From NCBI GenBank assembly GCA_045629485.1, contig JAZQRF010000273.1:1-16322 (forward strand): a stretch of DNA of 16,322 nt, in the 5' to 3' direction. The position numbers were made by a program, and so were the translations under genes. Each line of letters begins with the position of its first letter. Position 1 is the first letter of the stretch. The notes beneath the pieces were generated by a model. The model was given only the letters and a program-made list of their open reading frames with translations. It was not told the DNA's origin and did no database searches. This document shows, piece after piece, positions 1 to 9,595 of the stretch. Source of the stretch: Pseudopedobacter sp045629485 (GTDB lineage Bacteria; Bacteroidota; Bacteroidia; Sphingobacteriales; Sphingobacteriaceae).

Positions 1-48
1 AGTTTGTCTTAACCTATATCAATAGCTAATTTTAGCAAAGTCCGAATA

Positions 49-1281
49 ATGAATACCAGAGAAAACGTTAAAGTAGCCTTAGAATCTATAAAAAGTAATA
101 AGTTAAGGACTTTTTTAACGGCTTTGATTATCGCCATTGGGCTGATGGCTCTTGTAGGTATTTTAACATCTATAGATGCTATAAAAAGTTCTTTGAATAA
201 CACCTTCTCCAGTATGGGTGCCAATTCTTTTACTATCAGAAACAGAGGTACAGGCATCAGGATTGGCGGTAATGGTACAAGACCCAAAAACTGGCCGGTT
301 ATAAAGTATAGGGAAGCAATGGATTTTAAAGCAAACTTTGCTGTGCCTGCAGTTGTTTCTGTAAATACTTTTGCCTCCAGAGCGGCGACAGTAAAATACC
401 AAAATCAAAAAACCAATCCAAATATTACTGTTTTAGGAGCTGATGAAGGATATGCTGCCACCGGAGGCTACACATTTGCTGAAGGACGAAATTTTTCCTC
501 TCATGAAATGGAATTTGGTTCTAATGTGGTTATAATAGGAGATGAGCTAAAACAAAAATTTTTTAAAGATGAAAGTCCTCTGGATAAAATCATCACCATT
601 GGTACCAACAGATTTAAAGTTATAGGTGTATTTGAGCCTAAAGGTTCCAGCATGGGCTTTGGTGGTGATAAAGTTTGCGTTATTCCCATATCTAAAGGCA
701 GACAAATAATGACTTCTCAAAATCCTACATACACTATTTCTGTTATGGTTAATGATCCTATGCAAATGGATTATGCAGTAGGAGAAGCCACCATTTTGAT
801 GCGGAAAATAAGAAATATTGGAGTCCAAAACATAAATAACTTTGAGATCTCTAAAAGCGATGCGATTGCAGAAACACTTATAGATAACTTAAAACTGGTG
901 CAATATGCCGGAATTGCTATCGGACTCATTACTTTATTAGGAGCTGCCGTTGCGTTGATGAATATCATGATGGTTTCCGTAACAGAACGAACACGAGAGA
1001 TAGGAATTAGAAAAGCTATTGGTGCAACACCGCAAGTGATTAGAAAACAATTTCTCTACGAAGCTATTGTAATTTGTCTAATGGGAGGCATATTTGGCAT
1101 TTTCTTAGGAATTGTTATGGGTAATTTGTTGGCGATGGCTATGGGCGCTTCTTTTCTTATCCCCTGGTTATGGATTTTTATTGGACTTGCTTCCTGCGTG
1201 GGTACTGGCCTGCTATCTGGAATATTACCTGCTTCTAAAGCTTCCAGATTAGACCCTGTTGAGGCTTTGAGGTATGAGTAA
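49..1281 (+). CDS. ABC transporter permease, MacB/FtsX family
   Basis: Inner-membrane permease subunit of a MacB-type ABC transporter (410 aa), a family that exports small molecules, peptides or lipoproteins with a separate or fused ATPase. The sequence shows an N-terminal cytoplasmic segment and first membrane helix (about residues 20-42, after KSNKLRTFL), a large extracytoplasmic MacB-PCD domain (about 43-280), and three C-terminal helices of an FtsX domain. The conserved loop TERTREIGIRKAIGAT follows helix 2, and the protein ends in the typical DPVEALRYE. There is no ATP-binding domain, so an ATPase must be encoded elsewhere, probably to the left of the window edge; this is inference. Start ATG at 49 fits the usual N-terminus of the family. 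The gene is convergent with the phosphatase gene on its right, 47 bases away. The substrate cannot be told. Confidence 0.9.
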   Translation: MNTRENVKVALESIKSNKLRTFLTALIIAIGLMALVGILTSIDAIKSSLNNTFSSMGANSFTIRNRGTGIRIGGNGTRPKNWPVIKYREAMDFKANFAVPAVVSVNTFASRAATVKYQNQKTNPNITVLGADEGYAATGGYTFAEGRNFSSHEMEFGSNVVIIGDELKQKFFKDESPLDKIITIGTNRFKVIGVFEPKGSSMGFGGDKVCVIPISKGRQIMTSQNPTYTISVMVNDPMQMDYAVGEATILMRKIRNIGVQNINNFEISKSDAIAETLIDNLKLVQYAGIAIGLITLLGAAVALMNIMMVSVTERTREIGIRKAIGATPQVIRKQFLYEAIVICLMGGIFGIFLGIVMGNLLAMAMGASFLIPWLWIFIGLASCVGTGLLSGILPASKASRLDPVEALRYE

Positions 1282-1328
1282 ATTACTTTTTAGTGATTAA
1301 TGCGCTGGACAACTCACAAATAAAAACT

Positions 1329-2066
1329 CTAAAATAGTAGTTCGTTATGCAAAGAATAATCAGATAACAAAAGTTCTACATAAGGGGTCAGTAAGGATTT
1401 TTCTAGCGCACCAGCATGACGCAAATGATGCATGTCTGAACCAATAAAATCGATTAAATTATTATCTACCAATTCTTCTGCTACCTTTTGTGTTTGCTTT
1501 CCATAATAACCCGTTAATGAAATGGTGTTAAGTTGAAAATAGCACCCATATTCTTTAGCCTGATAATAGCTTTCTACTGAATGATGGAAGTAAGGATATC
1601 TCTCCGGATGAGCTAAAATAGGTTTATATCCTTTGTCATTCATCTTCTGAATGATGTCCTTTAGGTTATTCGGATAATTGATGTAGGACAACTCAAATAA
1701 CAAATAATTATCTCCTAAAGTTAAGAGTTCGGATTTGTACAGTTTATTCTCAAAAGTTTCATCTAGATAATATTCCGCAGCAGCTTCTACTGTTAAGTTT
1801 ATTTTTTGTTGATGAAATTCTTCCCTTAAAACATCAAGGGCTTTGTAAATTGTATCTGGGGTATTCCTGTAATAATCTGCCATGATATGTGGTGTGGCAA
1901 TTAATTTAGAAAAGCCAAGGTCTATAAACCTTTGGGCCATCATTACAGATTCTTTTACGGTGGGTGCGCCGTCATCAATACCGGGGAGGATATGCGAGTG
2001 CATATCTACCCCAATATTTCTAAAGTCATATTTTACTTCTTTTTTCTTTTTAAATAGCCCAAACAT
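1329..2066 (-). CDS. CpsB/YwqE-type PHP-domain tyrosine-protein phosphatase
   Basis: Metal-dependent protein-tyrosine phosphatase of the CpsB/CapC/YwqE family (245 aa, usual length), which in studied bacteria dephosphorylates the tyrosine kinase that controls polysaccharide export. PHP metal-binding motifs are visible in order: DMHSHILPGIDDG (His23, His25, Asp31), ATPHI (His60), AHPERY (His153) and SDMHH (Asp211, His213). A basic stretch (KKKK) sits at the N-terminus. It is the last gene of the nucleotide-sugar operon: its ATG shares one base with the rfbB stop (TAATG), suggesting translational coupling. No tyrosine kinase (Wzc-like) or export gene lies in the window, so the partner must be encoded elsewhere. 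Family assignment is firm; the role in capsule or exopolysaccharide control is inferred from family and neighbours. Confidence 0.9.
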   Translation of the reverse strand: MFGLFKKKKEVKYDFRNIGVDMHSHILPGIDDGAPTVKESVMMAQRFIDLGFSKLIATPHIMADYYRNTPDTIYKALDVLREEFHQQKINLTVEAAAEYYLDETFENKLYKSELLTLGDNYLLFELSYINYPNNLKDIIQKMNDKGYKPILAHPERYPYFHHSVESYYQAKEYGCYFQLNTISLTGYYGKQTQKVAEELVDNNLIDFIGSDMHHLRHAGALEKSLLTPYVELLLSDYSLHNELLF

Positions 2067-3118
2067 TAACGATTCTGATATTGATCTTCGTAATAATGTT
2101 GGTAATTACCAGAAGTCACGTTATTCAACCATTCTTCATTTTCCAGATACCAATCAACCGTTTTCTCTAAACCTTCTTCAAACTGAAGACTTGGCTCCCA
2201 GCCTAAATCATTTTTTAGTTTTGTCGCATCTATGGCGTAACGTAAATCGTGTCCTGCTCTGTCGGTTACATAAGTAATTAGCTTTTCTGATTCTCCTTCT
2301 GCTCTGCCCAACTTCCTGTCCATCACTTTGCACAGGGTTTTAATCAGGTCGATGTTTGTCCACTCGTTATGCCCGCCTATGTTGTAGGTAGAACCTGATT
2401 TTGCTTTGTGAAAAATCACATCAATTGCTCTGGCATGGTCTTCCACCCAAAGCCAATCTCTTATATTTTCACCTTTACCGTAAATCGGGATTGGCTTATT
2501 TTGTTTGATATTGTGAATAGAAAGCGGTATTAATTTCTCAGGAAAATGGTAAGAGCCATAATTGTTAGAGCAGTTAGAAATCACACAATCCATCCCGTAA
2601 GTATCAGCGTAAGCTCTAACGAAATGATCTGAACTAGCTTTAGATGCAGAGTAAGGAGAATGCGGATCGTAAGCTGTAGTTTCTGTAAACATTTCCGTTC
2701 CTTCGCCTAAAGAACCGTAAACTTCATCTGTAGAAACATGGTAAAAACGCTTCTTATCGTAATTCCCTTTCCAGTTAGCTTTTGCGGCGTTTAAGAGATT
2801 TACTGTCCCTAAAACATTAGTCATCACAAACTCAAGAGGATTAGAGATTGATCTATCTACATGAGATTCTGCTGCTAAATGGATTACCGCATCAAAATTT
2901 TCTGTTTCGAAAAGTTGATTAATGAAACCAGCATCTACAATATCTCCCTTAACAAACGTATAGTTGGCTGCATTTTCTACGTCTCTTAAATTTTCCAGAT
3001 TTCCAGCGTAAGTTAATTTATCAAGATTTACGATTTGGTAATCAGGATAAGTATTTACAAATCTCCTTACAACGTGAGATCCTATAAATCCGGCTCCGCC
3101 GGTGATGAGTATTTTCAT
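2066..3118 (-). CDS. rfbB: dTDP-glucose 4,6-dehydratase
   Basis: Cytoplasmic NAD-dependent enzyme converting dTDP-D-glucose to dTDP-4-keto-6-deoxy-D-glucose, the entry to dTDP-rhamnose and other deoxysugars of surface glycans. It is a 350-aa extended short-chain dehydrogenase with the Rossmann motif GGAGFIG (7-13), the STDEVYGSL segment carrying the dehydratase-specific Asp131-Glu132 pair after Thr130, and catalytic Tyr156-xxx-Lys160 in YSASK. RDWLWVEDHARA and the NIGG(H)NEWTN segment are also typical of RfbB. The other rhamnose genes (rfbA, rfbC, rfbD) are absent from the window. Its stop overlaps the phosphatase start by one base, and a 77-base gap with an inverted repeat separates it from upstream galE. 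Confidence 0.95.
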   Translation of the reverse strand: MKILITGGAGFIGSHVVRRFVNTYPDYQIVNLDKLTYAGNLENLRDVENAANYTFVKGDIVDAGFINQLFETENFDAVIHLAAESHVDRSISNPLEFVMTNVLGTVNLLNAAKANWKGNYDKKRFYHVSTDEVYGSLGEGTEMFTETTAYDPHSPYSASKASSDHFVRAYADTYGMDCVISNCSNNYGSYHFPEKLIPLSIHNIKQNKPIPIYGKGENIRDWLWVEDHARAIDVIFHKAKSGSTYNIGGHNEWTNIDLIKTLCKVMDRKLGRAEGESEKLITYVTDRAGHDLRYAIDATKLKNDLGWEPSLQFEEGLEKTVDWYLENEEWLNNVTSGNYQHYYEDQYQNR

Positions 3119-3123
3119 TTTTC

Positions 3124-3193
3124 TAGTTGGTTAGTTGGTAACTATCTAGTTTTTCAGGCCTAACAAACGGACCAAACAGATACTTACCAACTA
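3124..3193. repeat. Imperfect 16-bp inverted repeat in galE-rfbB spacer
   Basis: The only sizeable spacer in the nucleotide-sugar operon holds an inverted repeat. The left arm is 3132-3147 (TAGTTGGTAACTATCT) and the right arm 3178-3193; they pair at 15 of 16 positions around a 30-base loop. An extra direct copy of the first 8 bases (TAGTTGGT) sits at 3124-3131. In the operon transcript this would form a long hairpin about 15 bases upstream of the rfbB start. There is no clear U-tract directly after the right-to-left stem, so a simple terminator is not obvious; an attenuator, an RNA processing site or a dispersed repeat are all possible. Confidence 0.7.
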
Positions 3194-3195
3194 CG

Positions 3196-4224
3196 TTAAA
3201 AAGGATTATTCTTAATATATTTTTCCCACTCCCACGCAGATTTCATCATGTCATCAACATTTAATTCTGCTTTCCAGCCTAATTCGTTCTGAGATTTAGT
3301 AACGTCTCCGTACACTTTTTCGATATCTCCAATTCGGCGGGGGCCAATTTGGTAGTTTAATTTCTCTCCTGTAGATTTTTCAAAAGCATGGATAATTTCT
3401 AATACTGTTGTGCCTTTGCCGGTTCCAATATTAAACACCTCATAGTTATCTTTAGAACGGCCTTCTTCCATTCTTTGGATTGCTGCCACATGAGCTTTAG
3501 CTAAATCTACCACATGGATATAATCTCTGATGCAGCTTCCGTCCGGGGTATCATAATCATCACCAAAAACAGTGATCTTTTCTCTCTTACCAATAGCCGT
3601 TTGCGTTATGAAAGGAACTAAATTCTGAGGAACTCCAATTGGCAGCTCACCAATTAAAGCAGTTTCATGCGCTCCAACCGGATTAAAATATCTTAGAGCA
3701 ACAATATTATAATTTTTGTTTACTGCTGCTGTTTCTTGTAGTATTTCTTCTGAAACTTGTTTGGTATTCCCGTAAGGAGATTCTGCCTTTTTTACGGGGG
3801 CAGCTTCTGTTACTGGCAAAACATCCGGTTGACCATAAACTGTACAGCTGGAAGAAAAAACAAAATTAATTGGCTTTTCTTGATAAGCAATTAACAAGTT
3901 AAAAAGAGAAACAAAATTATTGTGATAATATTTTAATGGCTGCTCTACAGATTCTCCAACCGCTTTAAATGCTGCAAAATGAATTACACCTTTAATATCA
4001 TCATTAGCGGCTAAAAATGCAGAAGTCTTTTGCTCATCACATAAATCAAACTCATGAAACTCTGGTTTAAACCCAATGATTTTTTCTATTTGATCTAAAA
4101 TTTTTATGGATGAATTTGATAAGTTATCCACTATTACAGGAGTGTAGCCTGCATTGTATAATTCTACTACTGTATGAGAACCAATAAATCCGGTTCCTCC
4201 GGTTACAAGAATTTTATTCGCCAT
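3196..4224 (-). CDS. galE: UDP-glucose 4-epimerase
   Basis: Interconverts UDP-glucose and UDP-galactose in the cytoplasm with tightly bound NAD. The 342-aa protein has the Rossmann motif GGTGFIGSH (9-17), the FVFSSSCTVYG segment with catalytic Ser, Tyr151-xxx-Lys155 in YGNTK, the RYFNPVGAH segment and the C-terminal GWKAEL segment, all typical of bacterial GalE. Length matches the family. Its ATG lies one base after the stop of the upstream UDP-glucuronate decarboxylase gene, so both are surely co-transcribed. In this operon it would supply UDP-galactose for surface polysaccharide. A related 4-epimerase specificity (UDP-GlcNAc, or UDP-xylose to arabinose) cannot be excluded from sequence, but the canonical motifs favour GalE. 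Confidence 0.93.
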   Translation of the reverse strand: MANKILVTGGTGFIGSHTVVELYNAGYTPVIVDNLSNSSIKILDQIEKIIGFKPEFHEFDLCDEQKTSAFLAANDDIKGVIHFAAFKAVGESVEQPLKYYHNNFVSLFNLLIAYQEKPINFVFSSSCTVYGQPDVLPVTEAAPVKKAESPYGNTKQVSEEILQETAAVNKNYNIVALRYFNPVGAHETALIGELPIGVPQNLVPFITQTAIGKREKITVFGDDYDTPDGSCIRDYIHVVDLAKAHVAAIQRMEEGRSKDNYEVFNIGTGKGTTVLEIIHAFEKSTGEKLNYQIGPRRIGDIEKVYGDVTKSQNELGWKAELNVDDMMKSAWEWEKYIKNNPF

Positions 4225-4225
4225 T

Positions 4226-5214
<989 letters not shown>

Positions 5215-5215
<1 letters not shown>

Positions 5216-6528
5216 TATGCTTCTATAACTTTTCTGCCTATACTATTGTAATAAAACCCTAAGTCGATCATTTTTTGAAGGTCGTACAGATTACGGCCAT
5301 CAAAAATCACTTTCGATTTCAGATTTGCTTCCATCATGTTATAATCCGGATTACGGAATAAAGGCCATTCTGTAGCTATAATTAAGGCATCAGCATCTTT
5401 CAAAGCTTCATAAGGGTTTTCAGAAAAGCTGATTTTATCGCCAACCAAACGTTTTACATTCTCCATTGCTTCAGGATCATAAGCCACTACTTCTGCTCCC
5501 GCTTTTACTAATTCATCAATGATATACAAAGCTGGCGCTTCTCTAATATCATCAGTTTCTGGTTTGAATGCTAATCCCCACAAAGCAAATTTCTTACCTG
5601 TTAAATCAGATTTATAATACTGATTCATTTTTTCTACGATTTTTAATTTCTGAACCTGGTTAACATCCATTACAGATTTTAAGATCTTGAAGTCGTAGTT
5701 ATATTCTTCGGATGATAAAGCCAAAGCCTGCACATCTTTAGGGAAACAGCTTCCGCCATAGCCTATTCCCGGGAACAAAAATCTCTTTCCAATACGGGCA
5801 TCAGAACCTATTCCTTTTCTTACCATATCCACATCTGCCCCTACCAATTCGCAAAGGTTGGCTACCTCATTCATAAAAGTGATTTTTGTAGCTAAAAATG
5901 AATTTGCAGCATATTTGGTAAGCTCAGAAGATCTTTCGTCCATAAAAATTATTGGATTTCCTGATCTTACATAAGGAGCGTACAATTCGCCCATCAAAGC
6001 TTGTGCTTTTTCGCTAGATGTGCCTACTACTACCCTATCAGGCTTCATAAAATCTTCTACGGCAACACCTTCCCTTAAAAACTCAGGATTCGAAACCACA
6101 TCAACTTCTACTTGGGTATTTTCGTTAAATACTGCTTTAACTTTATCTGCGGTGCCTACCGGAACTGTAGATTTGGTGACTATGACTTTATAATTATCAA
6201 CAAGGCCGGCGATATCTTTTGCTGCACCTAAAACATAACTTAAGTCTGCCTTACCATCTCCACCGGGTGGCGTTGGTAATGCTAAAAAGATAATTACTGC
6301 ATCTTTTATAGCTTCTGCTAAATTTGTTGTAAAATTAAGTCGGCCTTGTTCTATATTCCTGTTGAAAAGAATATCCAAACCCGGCTCATAAATGGGCATT
6401 ATCCCATTTTTCATTTTTTCAACCTTTTCTTCTATAATGTCTACACAGGTAACATTATTGCCGGTTTCGGCAAGACAAGTTCCGGTTACAAGGCCAACAT
6501 AACCAGTTCCGATTACAGCAATCTTCAT
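5215..6528 (-). CDS. ugd: UDP-glucose 6-dehydrogenase
   Basis: Oxidises UDP-glucose to UDP-glucuronate with two NAD+. The 437-aa protein begins directly with the N-terminal NAD-binding motif GTGYVG (7-12), has PTPPGGDGKADLSYV, the KSTVPVGT segment, EFLREG, the TKYAANSFLATKI helix, and the catalytic nucleophile Cys261 in GYGGSCFPKD; the C-terminal UDP-binding domain ends with FDGRNLYD. It is the first gene of the five-gene right-to-left operon (ugd, decarboxylase, galE, rfbB, phosphatase) and overlaps the decarboxylase start by one base. The 64-base spacer to divergent kdtA must hold promoters for both directions, but I find no convincing TAnnTTTG box for either. Confidence 0.95.
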
Positions 6529-6592
6529 ATATTATTAGAAAGTTATTATCAATTTCTTTAAACTTGACGAAGTTAAACAATACAACTCTTAA

Positions 6593-7819
6593 ATGCTTGC
6601 AATTTATAACTTTGGTGTAAAAATTTATTACTTTTTAGTTTTTCTGTTATCGCCTTTCAATAAAAAAGCCCAGCAATGGATTTCCGGCCGGAAGGGATGG
6701 AGAAAAAAGTGGAGTAATAATGATATTGATGCCTCTGCATGGTTCCATTTTGCATCTTTAGGAGAATTTGAGCAAGGGAAACCTTTATTAGAATATTTCA
6801 GAGAAAAATTTCCTGATAAAAAAGTTGTAATCACTTTTTTTTCTCCATCTGGTTATGAAATTAGAAAAAACTCTCCATTGGGCGATTACATCCTTTATTT
6901 ACCATTAGATACCGCTAAAAATGCCCGAGATTTCTTAGACATTTTCAAACCAGAAGTTGCATTCTTCAATAAATACGAATACTGGTTTCATTTCTTTAAA
7001 GCTTTAAATAAACAGCAAATTCCTTTATATGTTACTTCTGCAATTTTCAGACCTGATCAAGTATTTTTTAAAAAATACGGAAATTTCAATAGACGTATTT
7101 TAAGCCATGTAACACATTTCTTTGTCCAGAATAAGCAATCAGAAGAATTATTAAAAAGTATAGGTTTAACTAATTATACTCTTAGCGGAGATACGAGATT
7201 TGATAGCGTAAATAATCTTTCAAAAAAAATCAAGGACTTGCCTTTTGTTACTAATTTTAAATCAAATTCTTCTCTAATAGTAGCTGGCAGTTCATGGCCA
7301 GAAGATGAAAAATTACTAGCTGACTGGGCTTTAAAGAATCATGACCAATGGAAAATCATATTTGCTCCGCATGAAGTGAAAGAGGAGAAAATAAATGGTG
7401 TGGTTAATCTATTCCCGGAAGGATCTGTCATTAAACATTCTGAGATAAAAGATCAGGATTTAGGTAATTATAAAGTTCTGATAATTGATAATATTGGGAT
7501 GCTTTCTTCTTTATACCCTTACGGAGAAATAGCCTATATAGGCGGAGGATTTGGCGCTGGAATACATAACACTTTAGAGGCCGCAGCCTGGGGCATGCCC
7601 GTTGTCTTTGGTCCAAAATATCAAAAATTTCAGGAGGCTAAAGATCTTATAAATATTGGGGCCGGCTTTACTATCTCTAATCAGCAAGAGCTAAATACGA
7701 CATTAGACCGGTTAACTAAAGACAAAACTCAAAGGGAAGAATCTGCAAGGAAAGCAAAGAAATATGTTGATGAGAACGTTGGAGCCACGAAAATTATTAT
7801 GGAAAAAGTATTTGGTTAG
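6593..7819 (+). CDS. waaA: 3-deoxy-D-manno-octulosonic acid (KDO) transferase
   Basis: Transfers KDO from CMP-KDO to lipid A precursor on the cytoplasmic face of the inner membrane (also called kdtA; family GT30). The 408-aa protein has an N-terminal hydrophobic anchor (about 1-20), then the GT30 N-terminal domain with the catalytic-base segment HFASLGEFEQGKP (Glu58), TFFSPSGYE, and LPLDT. In the C-terminal half are VAGSSWPEDE, FAPHEV, and the nucleotide-binding GGGFGAGIHNTLEAAAWG..VVFGP segment. It indicates a Gram-negative outer membrane with LPS. It is divergent from ugd and convergent with hemH; a hairpin follows the stop. ATG at 6593 fits the usual MxxLYNxG-like N-terminus of Bacteroidetes homologues. 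Confidence 0.95.
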   Translation: MLAIYNFGVKIYYFLVFLLSPFNKKAQQWISGRKGWRKKWSNNDIDASAWFHFASLGEFEQGKPLLEYFREKFPDKKVVITFFSPSGYEIRKNSPLGDYILYLPLDTAKNARDFLDIFKPEVAFFNKYEYWFHFFKALNKQQIPLYVTSAIFRPDQVFFKKYGNFNRRILSHVTHFFVQNKQSEELLKSIGLTNYTLSGDTRFDSVNNLSKKIKDLPFVTNFKSNSSLIVAGSSWPEDEKLLADWALKNHDQWKIIFAPHEVKEEKINGVVNLFPEGSVIKHSEIKDQDLGNYKVLIIDNIGMLSSLYPYGEIAYIGGGFGAGIHNTLEAAAWGMPVVFGPKYQKFQEAKDLINIGAGFTISNQQELNTTLDRLTKDKTQREESARKAKKYVDENVGATKIIMEKVFG

Positions 7820-7844
7820 GACTTGTTGAGGACTTGTTGAGGAC
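7819..7844. repeat. 11-bp tandem repeat, 2.4 copies
   Basis: The unit GGACTTGTTGA occurs at 7819-7829 and 7830-7840, followed by a partial GGAC at 7841-7844. The first base of the array is the last base of the waaA stop codon. It lies immediately before the hairpin shared with hemH. Probably a local duplication; no function is evident. Confidence 0.85.
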
Positions 7845-7888
7845 AAACTAAAACTGGGAATCTTTAGAAGATGTTCCCAGTTTAGTTT
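7845..7888. terminator. Bidirectional hairpin terminator between waaA and hemH
   Basis: The two genes converge here, 74 bases apart. Left arm 7845-7860 (AAACTAAAACTGGGAA) pairs with right arm 7874-7888 (TTCCCAGTTTAGTTT) with a single bulged base. The loop can pair further (TCTT 7861-7864 with AAGA 7868-7871). A-rich left and T-rich right flanks give a U-tract in either direction, as expected for a factor-independent terminator serving both strands. Confidence 0.8.
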
Positions 7889-7893
7889 AAATT

Positions 7894-8910
7894 TTATTTA
7901 TTAAGAATGATATCTTCTAAAGCATCAATCCATTTAGGATGATCATTTAAGCTTTCGACAAGCTGAACTTTTTCGCCACCAAGTTTCTGGAATTCTTCAT
8001 GATACTCGAAGGTAATTTCATAAAGGGTCTCCAAACAATCTGCTACAAATGCAGGGCAAAGTACCAGGATCCTTTTTACACCTTTAGCTGCAAGTTCTTT
8101 CAATACATCGCTGGTGTAGGGCTGCATCCATGGATCGCTACCTAAGCGGGATTGGAAGCATAACGTATAATTATTTTTATCCAAAGACAACTCCTCGGCT
8201 ATTAACTTTGCCGTTTGGTAACATTGCGCCGAATAACAAAATTTATTATTTTCAGTAAGTGTTCGACAGCAATCTTTAACCTGCAAGCAATGCACACCTG
8301 AAACATCTGCCTTTTTCATTTGCCTTTGAGGTATCCCATGGAAACTAAAAAGGATATGATCCCACTGTTGGTCTAAGTACTTTCTTGCATTATCAGCAAA
8401 AACCTGAATCATTCCCGGATGATCGTAGTAATTGTTTATGAAACTTAAGGACGGAATAGCCTGCCATTTACTAACAATTTCCATCACCAACTGATGAACT
8501 GAACCTGTTGAAGCGGAAGCGTATTGCGGAAAAAGAGGAACAACTTTAATACTTTCTACTTTAGCCTGTTTTAACCTTTCCAGGGCATCGGGGATCGATG
8601 GTGACTGGTAACGCATAGCCAATTCTACATGATAATCGTCGCCTAGCCTTTCAGCAATAATATCTTTAACCGAATTCCCGTAAATCAACAAGGGAGAGCC
8701 CTCTTTCGTCCATATCTCTTGATAGAGTTTTGCTGATTTTGGACTTCTGAAAGGAACAATAATTCCTCTTACCAATAAATTCCTTTTAATTGGATGTATA
8801 TCGATAACCCTTTCATCCATTAAAAATTGATCCAGATATTTTCTCACATCTGCAGTAGAAGGACTATCAGGTGTACCTAAATTTACAAGCAGAATTCCCT
8901 TTTTATTCAT
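7894..8910 (-). CDS. hemH: Ferrochelatase
   Basis: Inserts Fe2+ into protoporphyrin IX, the last step of protoheme synthesis. The 338-aa protein has LVNLGTPDSP at the N-terminus, YGxS (77-80), PLFPQYASASTG, the catalytic His191 in FSFHGIPQRQ, FQSRLG..PWMQPYT and the metal-site Glu294 in ADCLETLYEI. A cysteine-rich insert lies between the two active-site parts (Cys208, 214, 215, 225, 230). Some bacterial ferrochelatases carry a [2Fe-2S] cluster, and these cysteines are candidates; this is inference. Its ATG overlaps the end of the crtW ketolase gene by 8 bases, so it is co-transcribed with and probably coupled to the carotenoid genes, and it is the last gene before the shared terminator. Confidence 0.95.
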   Translation of the reverse strand: MNKKGILLVNLGTPDSPSTADVRKYLDQFLMDERVIDIHPIKRNLLVRGIIVPFRSPKSAKLYQEIWTKEGSPLLIYGNSVKDIIAERLGDDYHVELAMRYQSPSIPDALERLKQAKVESIKVVPLFPQYASASTGSVHQLVMEIVSKWQAIPSLSFINNYYDHPGMIQVFADNARKYLDQQWDHILFSFHGIPQRQMKKADVSGVHCLQVKDCCRTLTENNKFCYSAQCYQTAKLIAEELSLDKNNYTLCFQSRLGSDPWMQPYTSDVLKELAAKGVKRILVLCPAFVADCLETLYEITFEYHEEFQKLGGEKVQLVESLNDHPKWIDALEDIILNK

Positions 8911-9595
8911 TTATTGTTGAGTTAGTTTTTAATTGCCAGAGTCTCCACCAGGGGGTTGCCGGCGAATCGTGATGTTCGTAATGATAACCAAAGAAATAAC
9001 AGCTTATAAAAGCCCATACATGGTTTTTTGACTGTGTTGTAGATTGGTATTGATTATGATGCTCGCCTTTATGTGGTAAATAAGTTCCGAAATAAAAAAG
9101 CTGTAATGTGCTTAATAAAGCTGGCGCTACCCAAAATACAAGCAAATTTCTTTCTGGCACCCAAATTTTCAGCACATTAAAGATAATTGCCATGGATAAG
9201 ATTTGCCACCACGAAATATATTGCATAATAAAATGATAATACCAGGAAAAAAAACTTCCTGAATGATAGTCAGGATCTTTTTCTGTATGTACAAACTGAT
9301 GGTGCTGGTGATGTTTAGTATTTAACTTCTTAAATGCAAAAGCAGCATATAATGCGGTACAAACCTGTCCTAAAAAATTGTTGAGTTTTAGATTATCCGG
9401 AGCAATGGTACGATGCATAGCATCATGAGCAGTAATAAACAAGCCAGTATACAAATGCATTTGTATCAATACAAATATGTAAACCAGCGGGTTAGCAAAA
9501 CTAAACTCCCAGCTTAATAAATTAAATAAACTAATAAACCATAATGAGATGATCAAAACAGCTATCCATACGCCCTTATATCTATTATTGCTCAA
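8903..9595 (-). CDS. crtW: CrtW-type beta-carotene 4-ketolase
   Basis: Membrane di-iron oxygenase adding a keto group at C-4 of a carotenoid beta-ionone ring. The 230-aa protein (CrtW enzymes are about 240) shows the family's histidine boxes: HDAMH (57-61), KHHQHH with His95, 96, 98 and 99 followed by KDPDYH, LPH..GEHH (His175, 179, 180), and GYHYEHHDSPATPWWRL (His205, 208, 209). FGTYLPH and PWWRL are close to Paracoccus CrtW by memory and distinguish it from CrtZ hydroxylases and general fatty acid desaturases. There is no in-frame ATG before the first membrane helix. The best start is TTG at 9595, with an in-frame stop five codons upstream; the next ATG (Met46) would delete the first helix. 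It lies 19 bases after ispH and overlaps hemH by 8 bases. Confidence 0.87.
   Translation of the reverse strand: MSNNRYKGVWIAVLIISLWFISLFNLLSWEFSFANPLVYIFVLIQMHLYTGLFITAHDAMHRTIAPDNLKLNNFLGQVCTALYAAFAFKKLNTKHHQHHQFVHTEKDPDYHSGSFFSWYYHFIMQYISWWQILSMAIIFNVLKIWVPERNLLVFWVAPALLSTLQLFYFGTYLPHKGEHHNQYQSTTQSKNHVWAFISCYFFGYHYEHHDSPATPWWRLWQLKTNSTINE

Noticed and set aside
1..48. Possible 3' end of an upstream gene (in-frame TAA at 10-12)
   Set aside because: Only three codons are visible and other frames also stop soon; nothing identifies a gene.
163..828. Antisense open frames of 80-90 codons within the permease gene
   Set aside because: They mirror a gene with firm family motifs, show no recognisable protein features and have no start signals; they are shadows.
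1282..1328. Possible terminator between the permease and phosphatase genes (GTGATT...AACTCAC)
   Set aside because: The stem is only about six pairs with a bulge and has no clean T-tract; too weak to call.
6607..6614. Perfect TAACTTTG (-7 box) just inside waaA
   Set aside because: It lies downstream of the well-supported ATG at 6593 and has no TTG at the required distance, so it cannot drive the full gene and is probably chance.
8903..9595. Fatty acid desaturase instead of ketolase
   Set aside because: The HDAMH, KDPDYH, LPH..GEHH and YHYEHH..P..PWWRL pattern is specific to CrtW ketolases, and the neighbours are carotenoid genes.
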